Assembly (NCBI GenBank): GCA_018398765.1
Contig: JAHBMJ010000251.1
Location: 11,714-46,713, forward strand
Source: Chromera velia
Taxonomy: Eukaryota; Sar; Chromeraceae
DNA length: 35,000 nt
Direction of reading: 5' to 3'
Position 1 is the first letter of the stretch. Every line of letters starts with the position of its first letter. Made by a program: the position numbers and the translations under genes. Under the pieces are notes generated by a model that saw nothing but the letters and a program-made list of their open reading frames with translations, did no database searches and was not told the origin of the DNA. Shown piece by piece: positions 1-11,180 of the stretch.

Positions 1-17
1 CCCCCCCACTCACTTAC

Positions 18-1053
18 TTTTGTTGTCCACGCGGTGAAGTGTGCTCTTCCACCGGAGGTTCGTGAGGACTGCCAGCATGTCGCCAATGTTCACTACCAAC
101 GCGCCTGCAATAAAGGAAACAAAAAAGCAGAAGCTCCAGCATGCAGCTGAAAGAGGAAGACGAACGATTCAGTAAATGATTGACTAGACGCTCTCACCCC
201 ACCGTACCAAATCGTGACTGAAGAAGACAAAGCCAACAAGGCTCAGTGTGTATTCAAACATCAGAGGGTGACGAAACCCCACGCACGCTCGCTTCTTATC
301 TTCACCCCTAAAGCAAACATGTCGTAATCAAATTTCTCATACATACGCCTCGAAAAACAGAGCAAGGCCAACCTCGGATTGAATGCTGGAAGGCGTGTGC
401 AACCAAACGAACAGGCAGGCACATCGCTTCCCTCCCATGGGCAGACAAAGGAAGACGAAGCTCGGAAGGGTTGCGTTTGTGTGTGTTATACTCCCTCGTA
501 CTCTCTCCATTCAGCTATCTTTTCTTGACACGCTACCGGATGAAACTGAGGAACTCGCATACCAACAAAGTAAGGAGCATCCAGGCATGCAGACACAAGA
601 TGGAATCACCAATCGACAAACGCACCTTTGAGAAAGGAAAAAGAGAAACCAACCTTTGAGAGGGTCTACAGGCAGCCACCGCCCTCCTTTTCGTTCTCCC
701 TCTGTCCCGCTGTGTCCTCTCCCTTCATTGGAGGGGTCAAGGAAGACCTCCAGGGCACCTGCAAGGATGTGAAGATGCGCAATGAGGAATTAAGGCATCA
801 ACGTGCACAGATTGAAGACAGATGAGCGAAATGGAGATGTTTGTCGATCACCCGACGGATTTTCTGTGTTCTTCTTTCCTGGCACCAGAAAGTGTGCAGG
901 AAAGATGAAAAAAGTAGGCATACCGTCATGATCTCTGATCAAATTAAGTGACGATCGGGATCTGTGCTCAAAGACAAACAACTACTTGGAAGGAAAGAAA
1001 GCATGAACGTTTTCTCTGAAATGAAGGAGCTGCCTACAAGAAAGAAAAAAAAA

Positions 1054-1085
<32 letters not shown>

Positions 1086-1227
1086 AGACACACCTGGAGT
1101 GTCATCTTGATTCACCAGAGTCAAAAATCCTGCAGGCAGGCAGGCAGACAGGCAGATACGCAGATTCGAGTCAATGAAACAGGATCACCAACTCTCTTTC
1201 AGACATTCACAATTCACGTATAAACCC

Positions 1228-1269
<42 letters not shown>

Positions 1270-2450
1270 CAACAGAGAATGAAAACCTGCATATCTGATT
1301 GCTTGTGCTTTTCAGTAGTCCACCTGGGAAGACAAAGATCTGACCCCTTTACTTACACAAATGAAATTTCAGTCCATCGTCCTTGACTGCAATCCACCGT
1401 GAAGGACGACCAAAATTAAAGAGGAAACACACACCCAATACCAACCCAAACCTGTCTGCCCCTTCAAATCTATTCACTGACTGACTGACCATAGTCTGTG
1501 TGTGCCCCGACTCCGTGACCAAACTCTTCTCCGTCGCCCCCTTCTCCTCCTGCCTTGTCTCCCGATGCGCCTGCTCCTCCGGTCTCTTTTTCCCCTTTCA
1601 CCCCCCCCTCTGCTCCCTCACTGCCTCGCAGCTGCATCGAACTACTGGCACTCTCCCGCGTTGCAGGCTGGCCTCGAGAGATCCTGCACAGACACAGAAA
1701 AAATGACTCTTCGATTTGCAAAATCATCACGATCATCTATGTTGGTATCAGTAATTTCAATTTCAGAACCTGCATCAAACGACTCAAGTTTTACTTGGTT
1801 AATTATGCGGCTTGATCCATCGATCAGATTTTCTTTTTTCATTGGGGGGCTTCGGGAAATCTTGTCACAGAGTCAAACGTAGACACAGACAGACTATATG
1901 TTTCTTCTTCTCCCTCCTTTTCTTTATGTACACAACAGACAAAAAAGAAAATTTCTTCCTTCATCTCGCATCCTTGTCACCCTGCTTCATCTTCTTTTAC
2001 ATCAGTCAGGAAGAAAGAGAAAAGGATTCAAAGGCAGGGAGAAAAGAAGAAAACACAAAACGAGACACTCACCCGTTCGCTGCCCCCCCCGCTCCCCTAG
2101 GAGGGTAGTGGATAAATCTGAGGCCCCAGAACCCTCTAGGGTCGAGGCTCTTGTCGAAGGTCTCGGGGGGCAGGCCGAAGCAGAGGGCAGTAGCAGACAT
2201 CAGAAGCACTGCAACGTGAGGGCGTGTATTCAACAAGTTTGGTCGCGCGCAAGTGGTAAGTTTTTGAAAAGTTCGTGTGTCCTCGGAGGGCAGCTCAGCT
2301 AAGTTGGAGGCCCAAGAAAATCTGAAGTTCGAATACATATTTTTTTTGCGCATGATGATCAAAGTCCTCCAGTATGAGTGAACAGCCAATGAGGCACTCA
2401 CCTGTAAGATAACTGGGCCTCACGTTAAAGTTATACACACCGTAAGATAA

Positions 2451-2483
<33 letters not shown>

Positions 2484-3612
2484 TGACATACACACACACA
2501 CACATACACACACACCCTCACGCACGGACACACACGTACTCACGCGCACACCCACACACACACGCGCGCATACATACATACATACATACATAGACACGCA
2601 CGCACGCACAAGCAGAGAGAAAGGCGGTGGTGGGGGAAATGCAGAATCACACGCACTTCCATTTGCCCTCGATCGATTGCTTCACTGATGTCCCCCCTGT
2701 GCATGCCCCCCCCTTCCTTTCCATGATCAACGCATTTTCGACACCCTTCCCCCCCCCTTTTCCCAACTTAGCGACTGACTTCCGACTTTCTTGACCTTCT
2801 CCACGTATGCCTCGGTCCTTTCCTTGAAGTCCTCGGAAGGCCAGAGGTTCTTCCCTGTGATGAACGGTTTCTGCAAGAGGAGTGATAGAAGGAAGGGGGT
2901 AGAACCAAAAGAAAAGAAAAGAAAAGCGGAGAAAGACAGATGTCCAAGTAAATTGGGTGGGGGAAAATCCGAGTGCGTGTGTGTGAGTATGAGTATGAGT
3001 GCGTACGTGTGTTACAGAGAGGGAGAGAGAGGAAACTTATGGACTTTGGTGGGTTGGACAAATGACAGCGAGAGAGCGTCTCGAGAAAGCGAGACGATAA
3101 AACACCCGATGGAACAACACCCACTTTCCATATTACTTTTTTTTTTCTTCCCATTTTGTCTCAGTACTCTCAAATGAGCACACAGGAGGAGTGCCAAAAT
3201 CTGAACTTACCATTTTCCCCACAATGCCCGTCTTCATGAATCTCACAGCTTCCCCCTTCATCCCCTCTTCCATCTCTGCCGTCTCCACCTCCTCCCAGAG
3301 ATCCAACGCTGAGTGTCTGTCCCTTTTTCCCAACGTCACATTGTCCCCCAGGTTCTGAAATCCTCTGAAGGTCTCTGGTTGCTTCGCCATCCCGATGCCT
3401 TCCAAGTCCTCCCTAGGCCGCCTGAACAGATCCCTGGCAAGAAGGTGGGGTTCCTCCAGCTCTCCCTCTGAGAGACCGTGGCCCACCAGGTAGAAGAAGC
3501 CGTGCTTCTTTGCTGCAGCATCAGGTGAGGGCCCGACTGCTTCTCTTTCTTTGTAATCGTGTCTTTTGTTTTTTTAAAGATGGCTCTCGGTTGTAAGTGC
3601 AGAAATAAGACG

Positions 3613-3683
<71 letters not shown>

Positions 3684-3975
3684 CGCGGCAAAAAACGGAC
3701 ACAGACAGCTACCGGAGAGGAGGCACACTAGGCAGCAGTCCTGCAACAAACAATCCAAGAAGAAAGCAAGCAAGAAAAAAAAAATAAAAAAAGAAGAAAG
3801 AAAGCAAGGAAGGAACAAAGTAGGGAAGAAACAACCCCCCTAACGGACCTGCATCGTCCAAGGACCCCACGAAGGCCATCACCTTCTCGTTCTCTCGAGA
3901 CACGGGACCCTCAAGAAGACCGCTCATGTCGAGCACCGGGAGGGTCCTTTCGTTAGTTGGAGGAGGGACGTCCAT
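18..3975 (-). CDS. 2-oxoglutarate/Fe(II)-dependent oxygenase, isopenicillin N synthase-like (3' end off window)
   Basis: Eight exons read on the minus strand: 3975-3849, 3512-3211, 2870-2780, 2208-2073, 1683-1490, 1129-1094 (36 nt), 758-654 and 104-18. Phases agree at every junction, giving 359 residues before a GTAAGT donor at 17-16. The start at 3975 precedes the DIOX_N-like segment TLPVLDMSGLLEG. Exon 2 holds HGFFYLVGHGLS, typical of the family N-terminal domain, and GKNLWPSEDF follows in exon 3. Exon 4 holds LRFIHYPP. The iron ligands are HTD (His280, Asp282) at the end of exon 5 and His354 in STLHRVDN of exon 8, with VVNIGDML between them. The Arg that binds 2-oxoglutarate would lie beyond the window. 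A Gly/Glu/Ala-rich insertion of about 50 residues precedes HTD and is not usual in the family. The exon 3 donor (GTCAGT at 2779) was chosen by phase and spacing; a GTTGGG further on is the alternative. The substrate cannot be told: the fold covers antibiotic, hormone and flavonoid enzymes. Confidence 0.88.
1041..1085. repeat. AAAG microsatellite
   Basis: In the oxygenase intron after the 36-nt exon. It reads as CTTT on the sense (minus) strand. Confidence 0.9.
1230..1265. repeat. GA microsatellite
   Basis: In the oxygenase intron before the 36-nt exon. It reads as CT on the sense strand. Confidence 0.9.
1889..1945 (-). repeat. copy of dispersed 60-bp unit (reverse orientation)
   Basis: CAGACTATATGTTTCTTCTT followed by CACAACAGAC is the reverse complement of the units at 25785, 26045 and 26262. 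It sits in the oxygenase intron between 1684 and 2072, in the same sense orientation relative to transcription. Confidence 0.75.
2450..2612. repeat. AC-rich microsatellite
   Basis: AC runs with ACGC and ACAT variants, in the oxygenase intron between 2209 and 2779; GT on the sense strand. Confidence 0.9.
3616..3825. repeat. AC microsatellite followed by purine-rich tract
   Basis: AC repeats (3616-3684) then AAG/AAAG-rich sequence to 3825, all within oxygenase intron 1. On the sense strand this is a pyrimidine tract followed by GT repeats. Confidence 0.9.
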
Positions 3976-4328
3976 TCTTTGTAGAGCGGTGGGCGGGTAA
4001 ATAGAAAAAAGTAAGGAAACGCTCCACTTTTTTTTTTGAGCTTCGAAAACTTCGTCTTTGACGATGTCACTGATACATGCATGCACGAAGAGATCCTATC
4101 TTGTCACGCGTCGATCTTGAGTCGGTTGCAGTCTGCACGCCGTCTCCGTCTCTTCTTCTTCAGCAGGATACCCTCAAGCTGCCTTACAAAAGTGAAACAG
4201 CAGGAGACGCTTGACAGAAATGATGCAGTAGGGCTGGCCCGGCTTGGTCGGAGCTATGCGGCCGGATTCTAAGAGACTTCCGACATGTTCCGACGACAGA
4301 AAGAGACCGAGAGACGGCAGCGGATGGC

Positions 4329-4437
4329 CAGCCATGCATGCAAGTTCGCGTCGGCGGCCGCGCGTGGACGGCCGCCGGACGCGGCCGGGACGCGCGCGGT
4401 CGGCTCGGCAGGGCTCAGCTAGGGCAAGTTCAAAGAT
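4329..4437. promoter_or_regulatory. GC-rich island between divergent oxygenase and epoxide hydrolase genes
   Basis: A CpG-dense stretch (GCGTCGGCGGCCGCGCG and onward) of about 100 bp in the 662-bp gap between the two start codons, next to a TGCATGCA at 4335-4342. A second TGCATGCA is at 4078-4085. Its position suggests a shared bidirectional promoter; the sequence does not prove it. Confidence 0.4.
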
Positions 4438-4637
4438 CCGACAAGCACCCACTGAGCAGTCGACAAAACACTTCATTCAGTCACTCACTGTCACTGTCCG
4501 CGACTCAAAAGTCGCGGGTGCAGTTCTTGAAGTGTGAACCTGAGGGGCAACCCTGCTGCATGCTTGAAGCCCGGGGAAAACGCAGCTAACATAGTTGCCT
4601 TTCGTTGACTGTTTTTTCTCTTGCATCCCTTGGCGAA

Positions 4638-5738
4638 ATGTTAGGCCGTCTCCTTTTTTTGGGCAGTCTCCTTTCTGCCCTCCTGGCGTTGATCCTTGCG
4701 TTCCCCCCCGGCTGGCTTCTTCTGAAGAGCCACGAAAGCTTTCCTTTGGTGTTTGGAACTGCAGAGGTGACAGTCCCGCAGGGGGGGTGGAGGCCTCACC
4801 TTCAGTTCTTCAAAAATTCTCTGTCAGAGACGGTGAAGGAGGTCTCAGTGGAAGCGCTGAAAACAGAGTACTTTAGTCATGTGACGCCTTACGGAGAGAA
4901 GGCGCAGGCGGCAGTGACAGCCTACTTGGCGGAGGAGACGAGAGTAAAGCCGATGGGGAGGGACGAGAGGGAATGGTACTTTGACTCCGACTGGGAAGGG
5001 TTTCTGAAGTTGTGGGAGAAGGAGGGAGGAGACGTAGTGTGGAAGCCTCTGGAGACGGTAACGAAGGAGACGGGGTCACGTCATTACGTGACGCAAATTG
5101 AGGGTCTGGGGGTCCACTTTATGGTCACAGAGATTGAAGGAAAGGACGCAAACGCCCCCCCTCTTGGGCTCCTGTTGATGAATGGCTGGCCCTCTAATCT
5201 TCACGAGTGGTTGCCTCTCCTGTCTGCGTGGAAAAAAGAAAAAGACCTAGTTCCCAATCGACCTCTGAAGATTGTGACCGTCTCCATTCCTGGTCTTGGC
5301 GCGTCTTTCAGTGAGAATCCGACTCGTCAGTTCCTCGTCACTTCTGCAGCACACGTCATTCGTGTCCTTGCGGAACAGCGACTGGCCGGTTTATTTGAGC
5401 GGTACATCGTGTGCGGCACAGATTGGGGCGCGTTGATCAGTGAAATGATGGCTATCATGGTGGCAAGGGAACAGGGGGAGAGAAAGCTGGCTGGAATCTT
5501 CCATGGAATGGCTGTAGCTGCCTCGCCCCCCCATGAGCTTCTGCTGTTTCAGATGCATGAGGGGGTGGGTCGAATTCTTCTGCAGGGGGAGGACGAGGCG
5601 GTTGTTCGAGTTTTCTCTTCCAAAAGGGGGGCGGCAAGGGAATTAATCGGCCAATTCTGGGAAAGGTGAGTGTCCGGCTTCGCTTTTTGCAAGTTTCTAA
5701 TGTAGTGCTGTCTCAAGTTGAGGAGGAGAACAGACATC

Positions 5739-5784
<46 letters not shown>

Positions 5785-5787
5785 CTG

Positions 5788-5821
<34 letters not shown>

Positions 5822-7535
5822 AGAGAGAGAGAAAGAAAGAGAGATTGTGGGTACATGCAAAAACGGTTTGTTTGTGTTTTGAGACTGCTTTGGTCTCACG
5901 TCTCTTCGTTAACTCAGGAATTCTCGTCAGTGTAAGCAAAGGGCGACAAGCGCGCTACTTCTGCATATCCCTGTAAATGACTCTAGCAGACTGATCACAA
6001 GTATCTGTTCTCATTGACTTTCTTTCCCTTTGCGCCTGTGTATGCGAAACGCAATGCCTGTCTGTCTACGTTTGCAGAAGTGCATACCAACACATGTTGA
6101 ACACCCGACCTGTTGGAACAGCAATGGCGATGGGCACCTCCCCTTTGTCTTTTTGTGCCCTCGTGTTTGAGAAATTCTATGAATGGAGCTCCTTGGGGAG
6201 GCCGGTCGGTCCGTCTGTTCTCTCTTTTTTCTTTTCTTTTTCTCGTCCAGTATTTTTTTTCTCAGTCCGTTTGTTCATTTTTCTTTTTTTCGGTATTTTT
6301 GTTGTCTCTCTTCTTCCTCACGTGGTCGTCTCTTTTCTTTTTCTCGGGCGGTATTTTTGTTGTCTCGCTGCTTGTTCACGTGGTCGTCTCTTTTCTTTTT
6401 CTCGGGCGGTATTTTTGTTGTCTCGCTGCTTGTTCACGTTGTCGATTCTGCACGTCTGTCCATCTCTATCCGCCCTCAGGTGTTTCTATCTGTTGACTTG
6501 TTTCCCTTTCGTTCGGTTCTTTCATTGATTTCCTTTTGGCTGGCAGCTCTTCTATTTGCATTGGCCTTCCCTTCCTGACCGTCGCTGTGGGTTGAGGGCT
6601 TGAGGGGTTTGTGTGGGTTCTGGATACGTTTCAAGCCCCATAGTTTTTCTTTTCTTTCTTTGCGACGGGACGCAATAGCCTATGTATGAAGCCTGTTCGC
6701 CTTTCGAAGTCATCTGAAATGAGGGAAAGAAACACGTCCCTGCAGGATGTAAGCAAGACTGAGCGCGAGGCTCTTTGGCGTCAGATCGCGTCTGTGTGCA
6801 CAATGGCCGGAGCCAATCGTGGCATGGAGGCTGGATTCAGATACTACAGAGAGAACATCCCCGTGATGTACACAGAGCTGATGAGAACGCGAATGCCCCA
6901 GAGCGTGCCCTTCGCCCTGGCCTCCTTCCCGGGAGATCCTTTCAGCGCTCTGGGCCCGGAGAGGTATCTGAGGCTTCGGTACCCTTCGGCTATACAGGTC
7001 GGGTACTTTTTGCTTTTTTTTATGAGAGAGGGAAAGTCTGTGTGTGTATGTGTGTGTATGTGTGTGGATGGATGGAAGAACGAAAGAAAGAAAGAGGGAT
7101 AGAGAGGGATGAAGAACATTGAGCGTCCCCCACTCTATTCGAGACATTTTTGTATGGGTTTCCATCGGCACTTGAAGAGGGCTTTTGGTTGGCATTCTTT
7201 GGCTTCTTCTCTGGTACATAACTTCTCTGTCTATCGCGGGCTGCTGCTCATCAGTGATGGACTCTTCAAGAAAGCATGTCTGTCAGCGTGTCGAGTGTTT
7301 TGTTTTTTGGTACAAGTCAGAACGTGCGGATCGGGGGATGTCGACGCACGCAAGACGAGAGGCCCGAGCGCCTATCTATCCAAGTTGAGGCTGAGGGATG
7401 CCGATCGAAGTCTCTGGGACTCTGTGTTCCCACTTTGTCTCCCTCCCCTGTCTGTCTTCTTCTCCGGCTTCTTCTTCTTCTTCTTCTTCTTCTTCTTCTG
7501 GCTCTTTTCTCTCTCTCCCCCTCTCCCCCTCTCTG

Positions 7536-7621
<86 letters not shown>

Positions 7622-7810
7622 TGAGTGAGTGAGTGAGTGAGTCTGTCTCTCTGCCTGTGAAGCGAAAAAGACAGTTTTGATTGTGTGCGTGGCTGTCTCC
7701 CGTCACAGGTGAGACGTCATTCAGAAGGAGGCCACTTTCCAAGTTTAGAGGTTCCCCTCCTTCTGGCGACCGACCTTCGAGACTTTGTCAACGCTCTTCT
7801 AGTTGGGTGA
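4638..7810 (+). CDS. microsomal-type epoxide hydrolase, membrane anchored
   Basis: Four exons: 4638-5665, 6078-6204, 6746-6997 and 7709-7810. Phases are consistent and the product is 502 residues, near the family's usual length. The start is the ATG at 4638, which opens directly into a hydrophobic anchor (residues 3-29) like the N-terminal anchor of animal microsomal enzymes. Residues 57-165 correspond to the EHN domain, ending IEGLGVHF. The alpha/beta-hydrolase core has NGWP at 182-185, the nucleophile Asp262 in CGTDWGALIS, NTRP at 351-354, FRYYREN at 416-422 and the catalytic His478 in EGGHF. Tyr346 and Tyr419 sit where the two epoxide-activating tyrosines are expected, and Asp449 aligns with the acid residue. 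Two points are odd: the oxyanion HGWP is NGWP here, and the acid is Asp where the mammalian microsomal enzyme has Glu. The predicted role is hydrolysis of epoxides to diols at an internal membrane. It is divergent from the oxygenase at 3975. Confidence 0.9.
5741..5846. repeat. compound CT/GT microsatellite
   Basis: CT, GT, CT, GT, then GA repeats, in epoxide hydrolase intron 1 (5666-6077). The CT and GA runs could pair as a hairpin. Confidence 0.9.
6292..6440 (+). repeat. 58-bp tandem repeat, about 2.6 units
   Basis: Units begin GGTATTTTTGTTGTCTC at 6292, 6350 and 6408. The array lies in epoxide hydrolase intron 2 (6205-6745), which is pyrimidine-rich throughout. Confidence 0.85.
7470..7645. 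repeat. CTT, CT, GT and GTGA microsatellite block
   Basis: A succession of TTC, CT, GT and GAGT repeats in epoxide hydrolase intron 3 (6998-7708). Confidence 0.9.
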
Positions 7811-7844
7811 TGCGCGGATCGAATGCGGCTCTAGAGACAACATG

Positions 7845-8340
7845 AGACAACAACAAATTAAAGAAGTTGAAGCTGTTTCAACAACGTTACCCAGTACTTT
7901 GATAGAAAATTTGCATTGCAATATATGTTTAGTAAAAAACTTTTTGACTCTTATAACCGAGTATAAACAATTTGATCATAGTACATTTACTTTCAATAGT
8001 TAGCTACCTCTTAATTTTTTTTTTTGTACTTTCTAGTTGTATTAAAGGAATCGAAAGTTGAAAAAATTATTAGAACTTGAGCCTTACTCTGGTTGCTTAC
8101 ACTGCATGTCAGCACTTCGTTTCACATCCGGAAGAACAACCGTCTCCTTTTTGTTATTTAATTTTTAAAAATTGTTGAGCTTTTATCATAAAAATGCTCT
8201 CAGAGACCATAAAGTATTATGCAATATAATCTCTGATAGAAATTGTGCAAGCAGTATTGTTTCTTAAGAATAAACTAGAATAAACTACTAAATATCCCTC
8301 TCCGAAATTCATACCCTGCTGCACCCTGCCACACCCTGCT
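7845..8340. other. AT-rich stretch, no gene seen
   Basis: It starts abruptly after the epoxide hydrolase 3' end and is much more AT-rich than its flanks, with a weak short open frame (7803-8003). It may be 3' UTR plus an old insertion. It ends in short CCCTGCYRCAC repeats at 8319-8340. Confidence 0.4.
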
Positions 8341-8435
8341 CCGGACGCTTTTATCTCTTGCTTTGCCAACTGCTTTCAATTCTGCTTTCATGTCTTGAAA
8401 AAGATGGGAGAGATGCAGGGATCACAAACGCTATA

Positions 8436-8545
8436 GCTGTGCCGCCGCCGATCGACGCCGGCCGGCCCTCCAACCGCGCACCCGGCGACTGACCTAACAT
8501 GCGCATGCACGCGCTTTGCATGTGGACCCATTTTGGCGCCGCCAG
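8436..8545. promoter_or_regulatory. GC-rich island upstream of the Cys-rich gene
   Basis: A CpG-dense stretch (GCCGCCGCCGATCGACGCC and onward) 280-390 bp upstream of the start at 8824. It contains overlapping GCATGC-type palindromes at 8498-8522. It resembles the islands at 4329 and 18460. Confidence 0.35.
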
Positions 8546-8823
8546 CGATCGGGGCACTTTAATTGTTGTCATCCCTCTTCGCTTTTGTAGACCAGCGTGC
8601 AGTGCCGTACACGTATCCACGTCTTAATTGTCAGTATTGCCTGACTATGTATTGCTTGACTATGGACTCCCAGGAGGGCTGGCAAGGGGCATTGGTTGAC
8701 TTGCATCCAAGTTGACAAACTGTAGCGTCCAAGAGTGAAAGCCACGCAAATCGTTCCTTCTGTTGGCAGTACTCTTCTCATTGAACTCCACACTCTCGCG
8801 TTACTCTCTGCCCGTATCTCAGA

Positions 8824-9798
8824 ATGGGAGCAATCTGTTCTGCCGCTCTGAGCAATGCTACCAAAGCCAATGCACCGGGTGGAATCCCCGGAGGAGCTCC
8901 TAAGGAAGGGGACGTCATTATGCTTTGGGATTGTGGCGTCATCGGCACAGTCAAGAGCGTAGAAGAGCAGAACCGCAAAGTTACCATCGAGGAAGTGGGG
9001 TCCAAGGACGAGGGCAGGTACGTATGCCTCTCTGGCAGCTGCATGGGTTATGCAACTGGCTGCCTTCTCACACTAACACATGTTCTTGGTATTTGAGCGA
9101 ACAGCTTGAAGCAAGCGTTCATCTTGCCTTCCGAATGCATGCATGCATGCAGGTATAACTACGCAAACCGGAAGGGCGTCCCTGAGTGGAAGCCTGTGGC
9201 TGCAGAGCCCCTCCTTGCTCCCTTCATTCCGACCAACTTTCAGTGCACAGCCAGCTACAGAGGAGATCAGGTCGGTTACGTTTGTTTGGGGGCCACGACT
9301 TGTCTGTATGCCAAAGTTGCATGCGTGCACATGTATATATATGTCTGCATGAATGTCTGACCTCTCTGTCTGCCTGTGCAGGTGAATGGGATCGTGATGG
9401 GAGTCAAAGACGGAAAGATCACCGTCCACTTCTATCCTGATGAGGCCCATTCATGCGACAAGACCAACTGGAAACTCGGAACCACCGAACACTACGCACC
9501 CACCGAGGTTGTCCCGGGTCACACCGGAAAGGACCGACCGCGCAACCGAACGCCGGATGAGATTGAGGCCGAGGGCAAGAAGGTGAAGTCCTACGGTGTA
9601 GCATACATCTACTGTGGAGGTTGCGGCAACGGAGTGTGGGAGGACCCCTGTCCCTGCTACACTGGCGGCGGGCGCAAGGGCACTTTCTGTCAGCAGTGCG
9701 GTAAGGGCGCCTCCTCTGGCAGCACGGTCTGCTGTGGGAAGGCTGTCGGGGACGGGGCGCAGAACCAGGGATACCCGGCAATTCTGGACAGGCAGTAG
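8824..9798 (+). CDS. small N-myristoylated-type, cysteine-rich protein of unknown function
   Basis: Three exons: 8824-9017, 9153-9270 and 9382-9798. Phases agree and the product is 242 residues. I do not recognise the family. The N-terminus MGAICS has Gly2 followed by Cys5 and Ser6, the classic context for N-myristoylation with possible palmitoylation, so a membrane-associated protein is likely. Residues 29-60 (DVIMLWDCGVIGTVKSVEEQ) and 103-125 (GDQVNGIVMGVKDGKITVHF) both look like small beta-barrel segments of the SH3 or Tudor kind; this is inference from pattern only. The C-terminus holds eight cysteines at 182, 185, 194, 196, 207, 210, 221 and 222, arranged as CxxC, CxC, CxxC and CC, suggesting a zinc-binding module. 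The exon 2 acceptor lies in a run of TGCATGCATGCAG. Real coding is supported by clean splice sites and conserved reading frame; the function is unknown. Confidence 0.8.
9137..9152 (+). promoter_or_regulatory. TGCATGCA run overlapping a splice acceptor
   Basis: ATGCATGCATGCATGCAG directly forms the 3' end of intron 1 of the Cys-rich gene, so the palindromic motif and the acceptor share bases. This is the clearest case of the motif lying inside a transcribed region. Confidence 0.5.
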
Positions 9799-11177
9799 AT
9801 GGATGGACAGAAAGAATATATACTTCTGGATGCTCTAGAAGAGAATTAAGGGGCGGGGTCAAAGAGGAGTGAGTAAAGTTACCGGTTCTTCAAGTAAAAG
9901 AATGGTGCGTGATTGAATTCAGGAAGGAGCCTAGCTGCCTGCAGGGGTGTACTGTACAGCCAGTGAGTGAGTAACTGCATGAGCGAGGGCGTGCATCTGC
10001 GTGACGGATGTATGGACCAACTTGAAGAAGCCAGGGGCGCCTCTGAGGAACAGACGAGAGAAAGCTTTGAGTCTTTTCCCTGCAGTTGATGGACGTCGGT
10101 TGGCTGTGGGGGTTGTGGTGGGGGTGTTTGCCTTGCATGCATGGAAAAGAAAGGGAGAGCTAGGCTCCTCGGACCCTCTTTGTGCTTGCCTGCCTTTCTC
10201 AATGAATGAGTGAGCATGACACGGTCTGTCCCGCAACTGGGACAAGGCAGTCGGAAAGAAAGAATGAACAAATCAAACAAAGCGAATTCACGTCAGACAA
10301 AGCGGAACCCAGATTACCTCGATCTGTTAAAAAGGAATTCCGTCAGCCCCTTTCCATCCATGCATGTGGAAAGCACGCACGCACGCAGGAAGTTTTGCCC
10401 TGGATTGGCTGGTTGGTGAACATCCATTTGGATCACGAGAAGGAATCAGAGGAAGGCCGCAGCAAGGAAAACATGAACACAAGAAGGCAGGGGAAATATG
10501 AGAAACGTATCCAATGCTAGATCAAATGCAGAGCGGAAGTACGTTTCAGGTTCGAAACGCCTTTTTATGCGCTGCTGGAATGATAAAGCTTGCTTTCATG
10601 GCCTCAAATGTGTGTTTTCACAGTTAATTCGCATTAATGTGTCCAGAACGAACTGAAAGCTAGACTGAAAGAATGTTGAAGGTGTTGGACCTTCTGCTCA
10701 GTGTCAATGACAGCCCCAGTCAGCCAGGGACTCAGTCAAGCAGTCACCTGTGTATGATAAAGATGCATTGAAGCTGGGTCACAGCCTGGGTGAATATCGA
10801 TCTACAGATGAGATCCATCTGTATATAGCTACGTATATAAAAAGGCACAAAAAAACTCTGCCGGACAAAAATCTTTATTTTAGATATTTATTTTTTTTTT
10901 TTTTTACCGAAAATTTTTAAATTTTTCTAGTCAACTAGATGATGTATAATGAGGATGAGAATTTTTTGTATCAAATGAAATATAACATGCATGCAAAGGC
11001 TGAATTAAGCCACGTTCGTGCAACAAAAAGGTTGATCGAAAACGGCCTAGAAGAGATTCCAGGCGGGCCACGGGGTGTGGTTTGAGCCTTAGCGATAGGG
11101 CACACCCCCTTACCGTTTGCGGGGGCGACCTCTATAAGATAAAACGGCGACAGTGCTCAAAGGCACCACTAAATCAC
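9799..11177. other. intergenic, no supported gene
   Basis: 3' flank of the Cys-rich gene, then AT-rich DNA from about 10840 with a T-run at 10890. TGCATGCA sites occur at 10134 and 10988. Short open frames have no motif or splice support. Confidence 0.5.
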
Positions 11178-11180
11178 TTA

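Noticed and set aside
6094-6578. overlapping Phe/Ser/Leu-rich open frames that look like membrane proteins
   Set aside because: Only 6078-6204 is an exon. The rest is the pyrimidine-rich intron 2 with a 58-bp repeat that shifts frame each unit.
7109-7624. 171-codon open frame with Ser/Leu/Cys/Val runs
   Set aside because: It lies in epoxide hydrolase intron 3 and ends in CTT, CT and GT repeats. The flanking exons join in phase without it.
9419-9862. 147-codon minus-strand frame
   Set aside because: Antisense of exon 3 of the Cys-rich gene. Its composition (Arg/Pro/Cys) is that of a shadow frame.
10545-10560. GGTTCGAAACG, like a tRNA T-loop / B box
   Set aside because: No A box, acceptor stem or cloverleaf can be drawn around it.
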